A stretch of DNA of 64,000 bases from Microbispora hainanensis (GTDB lineage Bacteria > Actinomycetota > Actinomycetes > Streptosporangiales > Streptosporangiaceae), in assembly GCF_036186745.1 (NCBI RefSeq), contig NZ_CP108086.1, forward strand, positions 4,216,001-4,280,000. The letters run 5' to 3'. A program made the translations under genes and the position numbers. Below the pieces are notes generated by a model. That model was not told where the DNA came from and made no database searches. It saw only the letters and a list, made by a program, of their open reading frames with translations. Positions 10,171 through 19,617 of this stretch are shown one piece after another; the stretch's first letter is position 1; each line of letters starts with the position of its first letter.

Positions 10171-13100
10171 ATGGCCAAGCTCGACGGGATGGATCCGAAG
10201 CTCGTCCGTGAGTTGCTGTCGGAGGTTCAGCACGCAGCGAAGCAGATGGACGGCATCGAGGCCCGGATCACCCAGTTGACGCGTACGGCCGGCGTCTCGG
10301 TGCACGTGACCCACCGGCCGTCACAGGTCGCCGACGCGTGCACGACGATGGTCAAGGACGTCACCAAGCGCGTGACCCTGCTGGAGAAGAAGGAGAAACA
10401 GCAGAGCGCGGGCACGGTCCCGACGACCCGCGGGGCCTCCTTCACGGAGGAGCGGGACACCACCATGCCCGCCGACGATCCCGCGCCGTCCAGCACGCAG
10501 GGCGACAAGCCCGACCACAAGACGGATCACAAGCAGGACGGCAAGTCCGAGCACAAAGCCGACAGCAAGGCTGATCACAAGGCCGATGCGAAGCCGGACG
10601 CCAAGGGCGACGGCAAGGCGGACGCGAAGCCGGACGAGCACAAGTCCGACACCAAGTCCGACCACAAGACCGACAGCAGGTCCGACCACAAGGCGGACGC
10701 GAAGCCGGAGGCCAGGCCCGAGGGCAAGGCGGTCCACGACACGCAGAACGCCCACAAGACGTCGTCGCACGGTTCTGGCGACTCCGGCGCGGCGAAGGGG
10801 GAGACCTCCCACCGGGCGCACGGCGCCGCCGACGGCGCGGCCCGCGCGAGCAGCGGCGGAGGAGGCCAGGGCGCGGCCGAAGCGAAGCTCGCGGACAAGC
10901 CCGCTTACGGCACCATCGAGGGTTCCCTCCCTCAGATGCCATCCTCGACGCACGGTCCGGCCCACCCCGCCGCCGACGCCGGTACGGCCACAGGCGCGGG
11001 CACGTCCACGGGCACGGCTACAGGTGCAGGCGCGGGTGCGAGCACGGGCACTGGTTCGGGCACGGGTTCGGGCACGGGGACGCCTCCGCCCACGAGTGCG
11101 AGTGGCGACAGCGGCGGTACGCCTGGATCCGGCACCGCGACCGGGTCCGGCGTATCTGCCGGCTCCGGTGTGGGCCAAGCGGGCGCCAACGGCGCCGTAG
11201 GCGGCACCGGCGACGCAGGTGCGAACGTCGGCTCCGGCCAGGTTCACCACCCCATCGGCCCGGGTCAGCCGACCGGCGACAACCAGGGTGTGGGCCAGGG
11301 CATCGGCCAGGGCACGGCACAGAGCGCAGGACAGGCCGCGGGACAAAGCGCGGTGCAGACGCCGCCGACCGGCGACAGCCAGACCGTGGGTCAGGGCATC
11401 GGCCAGGGCGTGGGTCAGGACATCGGCCAGGGCGCGGGCCAGGGCATCGGCCAGGGCGCGAGCCTGGACCGGCCTGCCGCCCCGGGTCAGCCGGTCGGCG
11501 GCGATCAGGTCGTTGGTCAGGATCAGGGAGGCACGGGCCACGTCCAGCCCGTCGGCGACAATCAAAGTGCCGCTCAGAGCCAGTCCGACGGCGGTTGGCA
11601 GCAGCGGCCCGTCGACCAGGGACAGGGAAATACCCAGAATCCGGGCCAGAACCCGGGGCCGAGCGCGGGGCCGAGCGCGGGGCAGGGGACGCCGGTCGAC
11701 CCGGGACAGGGACAGACCCAGAACCCGGGCCAGAACCCGGGATCGAGCGCGGCTCAGGCGACGCCGGTCGATTCGAAGGCGGCGGGGGAGCAGCCCCCCT
11801 CCACGGGCGGAAGCGACTCCGCGATCTACGACACCCCCGGCAAGGACCACCCCGACGACATCGACCCCGCCGGTCGGCAGGTGACCGTAGTCGACGGTGT
11901 CAAGGTCGTCAGCACCCCGTTGATCCAGCCCGGCGCCGAGCAGGCGCAGGGCGTCCAGCCGATCGACATACCCGGCGCGGACGCGCAGACGGCGAGCGCC
12001 ACCGGTGCGCACCCGGACGGGCCGCCCGGATTGGTGCCACCCGCCGAGCCGACCAATCCGGCGGCGAACAAGCCTCCGCAGCCCGGCCTCGCGCCTGGCG
12101 ATCCCATGGGCGCATACGTCGGCACGCCTGCCGACAACCTCTCCGTTGATCCGTTCGCGACGGGCGCCTCTGACACCGTGCAGGGGACTTCCGCCGGCCA
12201 CACTGTGGTGGCGGCGAGCGGCGGTGGTCATGCGTACACGGGCGACACGGTCGTAAGCGGCACTGCGACCGGGACCTCTCACCCGGGCGACGCGGTCGGC
12301 GCGAGCGGTGCGACTGGTGCGGGCGGAACGCCGCAGACGGCAGATACGACCGGCACGGCACAGTCGGCGGGGACCGCTAGTACGGCACAGACAGCAGGTA
12401 CGCCCGCCACGGCGACCGGAACTCCGCATCAGGCACCCGCCGCGACCACAACGGGTACGGGCGATACGGCGATCGGAACTCCGCATCCTGCGCCCACGGC
12501 GACCACGCCTGATACGGCGACCGGAACCTCGCATCCTGTGACTGCGGCGGGTGCCACGAGTACGGCTGGCGCGACCCCTGCGCCTGTGCCGACCGTGACC
12601 GCCCAGCCAGCCGGTGTGGCCGACGCCACCCCTGCCACTCCCGCGCCCGGGGCGCCCGCGCCCGCTCATCCGGTGGGCTCGGCGGCCGATGCGACGCCTG
12701 CGGCATCGGCGGGGACGAACGCGGCGAGCGGCGCGGCTCACGCGGCAGGATCGGCAGGTGCCACGGGCACGGCCGATGCGGCACCTTCGCAATCGCCTGC
12801 CGCGTCGGGCGGGACGGGGACGGTGACCGGCGACCTGCCGGCGGTGGGCACTTCTGGTGGCGGGCACGCCGCGGGTACGACCGGCACGGCGACCGGCAGC
12901 CTGCCCACCGTAGGGGCGGCCGGAGACGGCCACGCGGCCGGGACGGCGGGAACCGCGAGCGCGGCGGGTGCCGGTGGCGACGGCGCGACGGGTCACATCG
13001 GGGCGACCGGTGTGAGCGACAGGGCCGACGGCGCGCCCGACTCGAGCGGGCGACCGTGCGACAACGATGCCGGTACGCGCGCGACCGGGATGGCCGGAGG

Positions 13101-13662
13101 CGACGCGGCGACGCACAACCCGGGTGCATCCAGCGCGTCCCCGCATGGCGCGGCGACGCACAACCCCGGCACATCCGGCGCGGCGACGCACAACCCGGGG
13201 GCGTACGGCGCGGGTGCGCACGACGCGGCGACGCATGGCGCTCCCGGCCAGGGGGCGGCACATCACCACGGCGTGCACCATGCGGGAACGCATGATCATG
13301 GCGCACACCACGCGGCAGGGCACGCCGCGGGGACGAACGGCGCGGGGACGAACGGCGCGGAGACCCACGGCACGACGAGGACTCCGGGCCCCGGCCAGGC
13401 CCCGGCACCCGATGCCCGATCGTTCGCCGCCGCGCAGCCCGGGGACGTGCTCGGCTATCCCGCCCGCCACTCAGGCGACGAGGCCGTGCCGCGCATGCTG
13501 GTGGACCACCACCGGGACGTCGAGCCCGTGGACATGCCGGACGTACGTGTCCCGGAAGGGGAGTGGGGCAAGGGCGACTGGGTGGCGAGGAAGGTCGAGC
13601 CAGACGGACCCGCCGGCAGCGTCGAAGCCGTCGAGGTCATCATCCAGAAGCCGGAGAAGTGA
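10171..13662 (+). CDS. Giant low-complexity protein with an ESX/WXG100-like helical N-terminus
   Basis: The product is 1163 residues. Residues 1-80 form two predicted helices joined by a turn (HVTHRPSQVAD), reminiscent of the helical hairpins that accompany WXG100 proteins. A Lys/Asp/His tract follows (about 114-190, HKAD/DAKPD units), then Gly/Ser/Thr-rich sequence (about 267-347), GQGIGQG repeats (about 350-440), NPGQNPG units and Ala/Thr/Gly-rich sequence. A His-rich patch (about 1029-1057) precedes a conserved-looking C-terminal domain (about 1087-1163) containing EGEWGKGDW. There is no signal peptide or membrane helix. The ATG at 10171 has GGAGG 7 nt upstream, and I prefer it to GTG 10141. 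A WXG100-like gene lies downstream, so type VII-linked export or a surface role is possible. I do not recognise the protein. Confidence 0.8.
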   Translation: MAKLDGMDPKLVRELLSEVQHAAKQMDGIEARITQLTRTAGVSVHVTHRPSQVADACTTMVKDVTKRVTLLEKKEKQQSAGTVPTTRGASFTEERDTTMPADDPAPSSTQGDKPDHKTDHKQDGKSEHKADSKADHKADAKPDAKGDGKADAKPDEHKSDTKSDHKTDSRSDHKADAKPEARPEGKAVHDTQNAHKTSSHGSGDSGAAKGETSHRAHGAADGAARASSGGGGQGAAEAKLADKPAYGTIEGSLPQMPSSTHGPAHPAADAGTATGAGTSTGTATGAGAGASTGTGSGTGSGTGTPPPTSASGDSGGTPGSGTATGSGVSAGSGVGQAGANGAVGGTGDAGANVGSGQVHHPIGPGQPTGDNQGVGQGIGQGTAQSAGQAAGQSAVQTPPTGDSQTVGQGIGQGVGQDIGQGAGQGIGQGASLDRPAAPGQPVGGDQVVGQDQGGTGHVQPVGDNQSAAQSQSDGGWQQRPVDQGQGNTQNPGQNPGPSAGPSAGQGTPVDPGQGQTQNPGQNPGSSAAQATPVDSKAAGEQPPSTGGSDSAIYDTPGKDHPDDIDPAGRQVTVVDGVKVVSTPLIQPGAEQAQGVQPIDIPGADAQTASATGAHPDGPPGLVPPAEPTNPAANKPPQPGLAPGDPMGAYVGTPADNLSVDPFATGASDTVQGTSAGHTVVAASGGGHAYTGDTVVSGTATGTSHPGDAVGASGATGAGGTPQTADTTGTAQSAGTASTAQTAGTPATATGTPHQAPAATTTGTGDTAIGTPHPAPTATTPDTATGTSHPVTAAGATSTAGATPAPVPTVTAQPAGVADATPATPAPGAPAPAHPVGSAADATPAASAGTNAASGAAHAAGSAGATGTADAAPSQSPAASGGTGTVTGDLPAVGTSGGGHAAGTTGTATGSLPTVGAAGDGHAAGTAGTASAAGAGGDGATGHIGATGVSDRADGAPDSSGRPCDNDAGTRATGMAGGDAATHNPGASSASPHGAATHNPGTSGAATHNPGAYGAGAHDAATHGAPGQGAAHHHGVHHAGTHDHGAHHAAGHAAGTNGAGTNGAETHGTTRTPGPGQAPAPDARSFAAAQPGDVLGYPARHSGDEAVPRMLVDHHRDVEPVDMPDVRVPEGEWGKGDWVARKVEPDGPAGSVEAVEVIIQKPEK
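11281..11466 (+). repeat. Gly-Gln repeat tract inside the giant protein gene
   Basis: The DNA repeats GGCCAGGGC-type units encoding GQGIGQG-like peptides, with about a dozen imperfect copies. Copies differ at third codon positions as well as in sequence, so the tract is old or under protein-level selection, not a fresh slippage array. Confidence 0.7.
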
Positions 13663-13665
13663 GGC

Positions 13666-13893
13666 GTGCGAGCGACGTACCCGCGTGGACGCGCAGGGAT
13701 CCGACCCCCGCGACACCCGGAAGCGGCCGTACTCACGCGGATCGGCAGCGCCGCGCGGCGGCCGGACGACGGTGCGGGGTGGTGCGACCCGGCGAGCGGA
13801 GCCGGGCGGCGGGCCGCCGGGGTGTCCGGGGCAGGACAGGCGACGACCAACGCCGGCGTGCTGGCCGGCTTCGCACAGGAGGCGCGATCGTGA
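13666..13893 (+). CDS. Possible small ORF coupled to the WXG100-like gene
   Basis: A 75-codon frame starts with GTG two codons after the giant gene ends. Its stop overlaps the next start by GTGA at 13890-13893, a classic sign of translational coupling. The last residues, TTNAGVLAGFAQEARS, look helical and protein-like, but the front is Arg/Gly/Pro-rich and resembles a chance high-GC frame. It may be a real small partner, or a gene damaged by a frameshift. Confidence 0.35.
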   Translation: MRATYPRGRAGIRPPRHPEAAVLTRIGSAARRPDDGAGWCDPASGAGRRAAGVSGAGQATTNAGVLAGFAQEARS

Positions 13894-14279
13894 GTTATGT
13901 CGACCCGCCGGCGCCGACTCCGCTGCAGCCGGGGGAGACCCCGCCGGCGCCGTCGAGCACCGACCTGCTGTCGCCCGGCGGGCAGCCGACGGGCTGGGTG
14001 TTCAACCCGGAATACCAGAAGCTCGTCGACCTGTGGCTGCAGGTGGTCCCGCTGATGGACCAGCTCACCAAGTCGCTGGACAAGCCGTACGAGAGGGCCC
14101 GGAGCAGGGACGTGTGGGACGCTCCGGTCGCCGAGCGGTACGTCCAGGACCTGGCGGAATGGCGCAACCGGCTCGGGATGTACCGCCAGGCGGTGCTCAC
14201 GGCGATCAGCGATCAGGCCGCGGACACGCCGCGCTGGATCCCGGCCAAGGCCGGCGCGCCGCACGCCTTCACATCCTGA
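13890..14279 (+). CDS. Small WXG100-like protein
   Basis: The 129-residue product has a Pro-rich N-terminus (about 1-40) followed by two long amphipathic helices. Helix one is about YQKLVDLWLQVVPLMDQL. A turn contains RSRDVWDAPVAERY. Helix two continues DLAEWRNRLGMYRQAVL. The W-x-A-P-x-A turn between two helices is how WXG100/ESAT-6 type proteins look, although the exact W-x-G is replaced by W-D-A. Such proteins are usually substrates or partners of type VII secretion. The GTG start at 13890 has AGGAGG 9 nt upstream. No ESX ATPase or membrane component is encoded in this window. The family assignment is inference from pattern. Confidence 0.65.
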   Translation: MSYVDPPAPTPLQPGETPPAPSSTDLLSPGGQPTGWVFNPEYQKLVDLWLQVVPLMDQLTKSLDKPYERARSRDVWDAPVAERYVQDLAEWRNRLGMYRQAVLTAISDQAADTPRWIPAKAGAPHAFTS

Positions 14280-14367
14280 ACGCACTCCCGAGCGACCGCT
14301 GAACAGCCCTCTGACCCGCGATGTCTTCGCCTGGAGCGAAGACACGTGAGGCGGTTCCACGGACAGT

Positions 14368-15359
14368 TCGGAGCCGTTCTACGGTCCTGACTTCGCCCGG
14401 CTCGCCGCGCAGGATCCGGACGTCGCCCGGCCGCGGGGCGGGTTCCAGCTCACCGCGGGCGAGAACCTGTCCTCGCCCGCGGTCCTCGCCGCGCTCGGCT
14501 CGGTGCTCAACGACAAGCATGCCGAGGGCTACCCGGGCCACCGGTACTACCGCGGCTGCGAGGAGGCCGGCCGCGCCGAGGAGATCGCCGTAGAGCGGGC
14601 CAAGCGGTTGTTCGGGTCGATCATGCCAACGCGTGCAGCCCTACAGCGGCACCACGGCCATCCTGGCGGCGTACGCGGCCCTTCCGCAGCCGGGCGACAC
14701 GGTCCCGGCGCTCGCCCTGGAGCACGGCGGCCGCATCACCCACGGGTCCAAGGCCGGTTTCTCCGGCAGACGGTTCGACGTCGTCTCCTACGGCGTGCGG
14801 CGGGACACCGAGACGATCGACTACGACGAGGTGCGGGACCTGGCGCTGCGCCACCGTCCCCCGGGTGATCGTCTGCGGCGCCACGGCGTATTCCCGGCTG
14901 ATCGATTGCGTTCGGCGAGGCGCTGCGCCCCGAGTGCCGCGCCTACGCCACGAGTTCCGCGCCTATGCCGCGGCGGCGGCGGACAACGCCAGGACCCTGG
15001 TGGAGGGGCCGGCGGCCGAGGGGCTGCGCCCGGTGTCGGGCGGCACCGACACCCACCTCGCGCTGGTCGACCTGCGCGGCGCCGAGTGCGCGGAGCGGAG
15101 GCGGAGCGGCGCTGCGCCGAGGCAGGCATCCTGCTCGATCACAACGCGATCCCGTACGATCCCGCGTCCGCGACCGCGGCCTCCGGGATCAGGGCCGGCA
15201 CGCTCTGCACGACCATCCAGGGGATGGGCCGCGGCGGAACTGAGAGAGACCGCGTCTCTCATCGTCCGGGCCATCCGGCGCCCAGGTGCGATAACGTCGG
15301 TCCTCGAACGGGTAAAGGGGCTGACCGCGACGCATCCGGCATATCCCCGTCAGGGATAG
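14368..15359 (+). pseudogene. glyA: Decayed serine hydroxymethyltransferase gene
   Basis: Pieces of a GlyA protein appear in order but in different frames. The first piece has [20 protein letters not shown] and [18 protein letters not shown]. After a shift near 14630 comes [20 protein letters not shown] and [17 protein letters not shown]. Another shift near 14860 gives [14 protein letters not shown]. The text then jumps directly to FGEALRPE, so the PLP-lysine region is deleted. [32 protein letters not shown] and the helical end follow in further frames. With at least three frameshifts and a catalytic deletion it cannot make enzyme. Streptomyces has an intact glyA between the tsaC-type gene and the WecA-like gene, so this is the ancestral copy. 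A working copy must lie elsewhere. Confidence 0.9.
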
Positions 15360-15416
15360 GGCGATCTATGTCTTTTGCCCGTCACAACTGATCCGCCTAT
15401 CCAGGAAACTAGGTCC

Positions 15417-16904
15417 GTGCGCGAATATCTCCTCTTGGCGCTCGTGGCGGCTGCGGTGACCTACCTGCTGGTGCCGCCGGTCAGGGTGTTCGCGCTGCGC
15501 ATCGGCGCGGCCCCCGAGGTGCGGGAGCGGGACGTGCACACGGTGCCCACCCCGCGTCTGGGCGGGCTCGCGATGTTCGGCGGGATGGTGGCGGCCCTGC
15601 TGGTGGCGAGCAACCTGCCGTACGTCGGCGGCGCGTTCGACAGCGGCCAGACGGGAAAGACGGTGACCGCGCTCCTCGCGGCCGGCGGCCTGATCGTCCT
15701 CACCGGGTTCCTGGACGACTGGCTCGGCATGGACGCGCTGGTGAAGCTGGGCGGCCAGATCGCAGCGGGCGGGCTGCTCGTCTACTTCGGCGTATATCTG
15801 CAGTTCCTGCCGCTGCCGCAGTCGATGGGCGGCTCCCAGGCCCTCGACGACACCCTGCACACGATCCTCACCATCATGATCGTCGTTGTCGTGATCAACG
15901 CGGTGAACTTCGTCGACGGTCTGGACGGCCTGGCCGCGGGCATCGTCGCCATCGCGGCGATGGCGACCTTCGCCTACTCGATCGTGCTGCAGCAGACCGC
16001 GAGCGGTTCGCGGATCAACGGGACGGCCGCCATCGCGGCCATCCTCATCGGGATGTGCGTGGGCTTCCTGCCGCACAACTTCAATCCCGCCAAGATCTTC
16101 ATGGGCGACACCGGCGCCATGTTGCTCGGCCTGCTGCTCGCCACCTCGCTGATCACCAGCCTGTCGTCGGTCGAGCCGGACGCGGTGGTCGGCAAGCTCA
16201 ACCGGTTCCCGGTGATCCTGCCCCTGATCCTGCCGATCGCGGTCGTGGTGCTGCCGCTGGCCGACCTGATCATGGCGGTCGTCCGCCGTACATCGGCGGG
16301 TATGTCCCCGTTCGCCCCCGACCGCGGCCATTTGCACCACCGGATGCTCGACATCGGCCACTCCCACCGGCGCAGCGTCCTGATCATGTACGCCTGGACG
16401 TTCCTGTTCGCCTTCGCGATCGTGGGCCTGTCGATCGGCCGCGTGCCGTTCATCGTGTTCCCCTTGACGATCGTGCTCGCCGTGGCGGTGCTGGTGATCA
16501 TGGGCCTGCCGCGGTGGCGATCGCGCCGTACGGTGACGCATGACGACAAGGGAGACGGGAGCGGCCAGGGCGGCCAGAAGGCCGGGGCGCATGCGACGGG
16601 GAACCGTCCGCCCGCCACCGGTCCTGCCATTCGCGGGATCTCCGAACACGACACGCTCGTCTATCCCGTCGTCCCCCCGCCCGCCCCTCCGGTCACGCCC
16701 GGTGACTCCGCCGCGCCGGGTCAGGCCGCGCCGGGTCAGGCGGTTCCTGGACAGGCGGGTCCTGGACAGGCGGGTCCGGGCAGGCTTCCGGCGCAGGGTC
16801 GCAACCCCTACCCGGGACAGAGCGCCCCGGGCGCCCCGGGCGCCCCGGGTGGCCCGGGCGTTCCCCCTACCACCTCCCGCGCCGACACCGGCACCTTCCG
16901 CTGA
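15417..16904 (+). CDS. WecA/MraY-type undecaprenyl-phosphate sugar-1-phosphate transferase
   Basis: This integral membrane enzyme moves a sugar-1-phosphate, probably GlcNAc-1-P, from a UDP-sugar to decaprenyl or undecaprenyl phosphate, starting a cell-wall polymer linker. The 495-residue product has about 10-11 membrane helices. Family motifs are PTPRLGGLAMFGG near residue 44, FLDDWLG near 98, NAVNFVDGLDGLAAG near 161, FNPAKIFMGDTGAM near 222 and the histidine motif RGHLHHRMLD near 303. The Pro/Gly/Ala-rich cytoplasmic tail (about 380-495) is unusually long. I start it at GTG 15417 (MREYLL...), which matches relatives, instead of TTG 15375. M. tuberculosis has its WecA homolog (Rv1302) in the same place, just before the atp operon. 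Confidence 0.9.
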   Translation: MREYLLLALVAAAVTYLLVPPVRVFALRIGAAPEVRERDVHTVPTPRLGGLAMFGGMVAALLVASNLPYVGGAFDSGQTGKTVTALLAAGGLIVLTGFLDDWLGMDALVKLGGQIAAGGLLVYFGVYLQFLPLPQSMGGSQALDDTLHTILTIMIVVVVINAVNFVDGLDGLAAGIVAIAAMATFAYSIVLQQTASGSRINGTAAIAAILIGMCVGFLPHNFNPAKIFMGDTGAMLLGLLLATSLITSLSSVEPDAVVGKLNRFPVILPLILPIAVVVLPLADLIMAVVRRTSAGMSPFAPDRGHLHHRMLDIGHSHRRSVLIMYAWTFLFAFAIVGLSIGRVPFIVFPLTIVLAVAVLVIMGLPRWRSRRTVTHDDKGDGSGQGGQKAGAHATGNRPPATGPAIRGISEHDTLVYPVVPPPAPPVTPGDSAAPGQAAPGQAVPGQAGPGQAGPGRLPAQGRNPYPGQSAPGAPGAPGGPGVPPTTSRADTGTFR

Positions 16905-16956
16905 GCCCGTTCCCCAGGCCCGTTCCCCAGGCCCGTCCCCCGAGCCCGTCCGCCGG
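16905..16956. repeat. Four tandem 13-bp repeats after the WecA-like gene
   Basis: Units of the form GCCCGTTCCCCAG follow the stop codon directly and decay towards the distal end. The rest of the 210-nt gap to the next gene holds a GTGA-N6-TCAC dyad at 17029-17042, which may belong to an atp operon promoter. Confidence 0.7.
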
Positions 16957-17114
16957 GCCATCCCATGAGCCGTCCCCGCAGGTCGACGGCGACCCGAAAC
17001 GGCAGGTAAAGGTGGCACTCCGGGGCTTGTGATAGCTTTCACTAGCAAGGGGCGAGGCCAACGACGTCCCGGCAGGTAGCAATCGCTCGTTTGACAACCG
17101 ATTCTGGAGTCCCA

Positions 17115-17537
17115 TTGCAGGCCAACGACGTGCGCGTTCTCAAGGGCGCCGCCGTGCCGACCTTGGTCGTCGGTCTCCTCGCCGCGCTCATCGCGGTGTT
17201 CACGACCGGGGCCAAGGGTGCGTTGGGCGCCGGCATCGGTCTCGTCCTTGTCGCGGCCTTCTTCACCATCGGTCTGGTCGTCGTCTCCTGGGCGGGCCGG
17301 GTCTCGCCTATGGCGATGATGGCGGCCGCCGTGCTGGGCTATGTCGTCAAGGTTCTGGCGATCATGGCGATGCTCAAAGCCTTCGAGGGCACCACCGCGT
17401 TCGACTCCCGCGTGTTCGCGCTGAGCGTCATCGGTTGCACGCTCGCCTGGACCATCGGTGAGATGCGCGGATTCATGAAACTGAAGATGCTCTACGTGGA
17501 GCCTGAGGCGAAGGTTCCCGGGCAGGGGCGCGGATGA
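17115..17537 (+). CDS. AtpI-like membrane protein preceding the atp operon
   Basis: The 140-residue protein has four predicted membrane helices (about residues 10-28, 33-55, 62-83 and 93-112) and a short charged tail. It matches in position and look the small protein before atpB in mycobacteria (Rv1303) and Streptomyces, commonly labelled ATP synthase protein I. It is thought to help c-ring assembly. The TTG at 17115 lies 5 nt after GGAG, and a TTG at 17091 is also in frame. The stop overlaps an in-frame ATG of the next gene (ATGA at 17534). Confidence 0.8.
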   Translation: MQANDVRVLKGAAVPTLVVGLLAALIAVFTTGAKGALGAGIGLVLVAAFFTIGLVVVSWAGRVSPMAMMAAAVLGYVVKVLAIMAMLKAFEGTTAFDSRVFALSVIGCTLAWTIGEMRGFMKLKMLYVEPEAKVPGQGRG

Positions 17538-17560
17538 CCATGCGTACGGGGCAGCCCGAT

Positions 17561-17590
17561 ATGACTAGTCCGCATGGCTCCTGCTATCGT
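17561..17590 (+). promoter_or_regulatory. Candidate promoter for a leaderless AtpZ-like gene
   Basis: ATGACT (17561-17566) and TATCGT (17585-17590) are 18 nt apart. The ATG at 17600 is 9 nt after the -10 box, so an mRNA from here would start almost at the codon. Confidence 0.3.
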
Positions 17591-17599
17591 CGTGCCGCG

Positions 17600-17815
17600 A
17601 TGAGCGAACAGGAGCGCAGGCCCGAGACCGACGGCCGCGACTTCGCCGACGCCGCCTGGTCGGTCCCGAGCTATCTGCTGTCCGGGATCCTGGTATGGGG
17701 CGGCCTCGGCTGGTTGCTGAGCTGGTGGACCGGCGTGCACGCGTTCATCCCCATAGGCGTCATTCTCGGGGTCGGGCTGGCTGCCTACCTCGTCTATCTG
17801 AAGTACGGCCGCTGA
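17600..17815 (+). CDS. AtpZ/AtpI-family small membrane protein
   Basis: The 71-residue protein has two membrane helices separated by a short loop (SYLLSGILVWGGLGWLLSWW and FIPIGVILGVGLAAYLVYL). This two-helix pattern is that of the AtpZ family (also called ATPase gene 1), which assists Fo assembly and may affect Mg2+ entry. The ATG at 17600 starts at MSEQERR. The earlier ATG at 17534 overlaps the upstream stop and would add 22 non-conserved residues. It is followed by a 132-nt gap and then atpB. Confidence 0.75.
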   Translation: MSEQERRPETDGRDFADAAWSVPSYLLSGILVWGGLGWLLSWWTGVHAFIPIGVILGVGLAAYLVYLKYGR

Positions 17816-17947
17816 CAGCCGGCCCGCTTCCCACGCTCTTCTGTTGATCCAATCGTTGAAGGGAACGCCCGTGCGCGAGCGTAGCGAACGGACGAACAAG
17901 CACATGCTTCGGGCATTCGGCCTCGAGCAGGTAGGCGAGGTGGCCAG

Positions 17948-18736
17948 GTGACCCCCCTCATGGTCGTCGCCGACGACTTCAAGGCGCCGGGACCGTCGAT
18001 TTTCGACTTCCCTCCGCTCTATGACGGTGCGCCGTACTGGCTGACCAAGCCGGTGCTGATGGCGCTCTTCGGCGCCGTCGTGGTGTGCGCCCTCGCTTGG
18101 AGTGCCTTCGCCAACCCCAAGCTTGTTCCCCGGGGAATGCAGAACCTCGGCGAGATGGGTTACCAGTTCGTCCGCGATCAGGTGGCCCGGCCGTTCCTGG
18201 GCAAGGACGCCGAGCGGTGGATGCCGCTGCTCCTGAGCCTGTTCTTCCTGATCCTGCTGTGGAACTTCTTCGGCGTCATCCCGCTGATCCAGATCCCCGT
18301 GGCGTCGCACATCGCGTTCCCCATCGTTTTCGCGATCACCATCTACGTGATCAAGATCTACCTGGGCATCAAGCACCAGGGCCTCGGCGGCTACTTCAAG
18401 AACATGATGTTCCCGCCCGGGCTGCCCAAGCCGATCTACGTGCTGCTCGCGCCGATCGAGTTCCTGTCGAACCTGATCATCGCGCCGTTCACGCACGCCG
18501 TCCGACTCTTCGCGAACATGTTCGCCGGCCACCTCATCCTGGCCTTCTTCAGCATGGTCGGCTTCTGGTTCCTCTTCGAGAAGCCGACTCCCCTCGGTGC
18601 GGGCCTCGGTGTCGTCGGTGTGATCATGACGATCGCGATGACCGGCTTCGAGATGTTCATCGAGTTCCTGCAGGCGTTCCTGTTCACGATGCTGGCCGCC
18701 ATGTACATCGGCAACTCGCTCCACGCCGAGCACTGA
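17948..18736 (+). CDS. atpB: ATP synthase Fo subunit a
   Basis: Subunit a forms the two proton half-channels next to the c-ring. The 262-residue protein has five to six membrane helices. The essential arginine is in AVRLFANMFAGH near residue 186, followed by the conserved FEMFIEFLQAFLFTML helix. The GTG at 17948 follows GAGG at about 7 nt. The unusually long spacer before it (17816-17947) holds no gene. It is first in the atpB-E-F-H-A-G-D-C operon. Confidence 0.97.
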   Translation: MTPLMVVADDFKAPGPSIFDFPPLYDGAPYWLTKPVLMALFGAVVVCALAWSAFANPKLVPRGMQNLGEMGYQFVRDQVARPFLGKDAERWMPLLLSLFFLILLWNFFGVIPLIQIPVASHIAFPIVFAITIYVIKIYLGIKHQGLGGYFKNMMFPPGLPKPIYVLLAPIEFLSNLIIAPFTHAVRLFANMFAGHLILAFFSMVGFWFLFEKPTPLGAGLGVVGVIMTIAMTGFEMFIEFLQAFLFTMLAAMYIGNSLHAEH

Positions 18737-18781
18737 CGGATCTCCCCAGACCCGACCTTTCGACGTAGACCAGACCGGTGA

Positions 18782-19042
<261 letters not shown>

Positions 19043-19056
19043 CGTACCCACTCTGA

Positions 19057-19616
<560 letters not shown>

Positions 19617-19617
<1 letters not shown>

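Noticed and set aside
10321..13470. A 1049-codon open frame on the minus strand opposite the giant protein
   Set aside because: It is Arg-rich with no domain or ribosome site and mirrors the GC-rich repeats of the plus-strand gene. The plus frame has a good ribosome site and folded ends.
14633..15391. Separate small genes in the three frames after 14321
   Set aside because: The pieces join into one GlyA protein, so they are one broken gene and not several.
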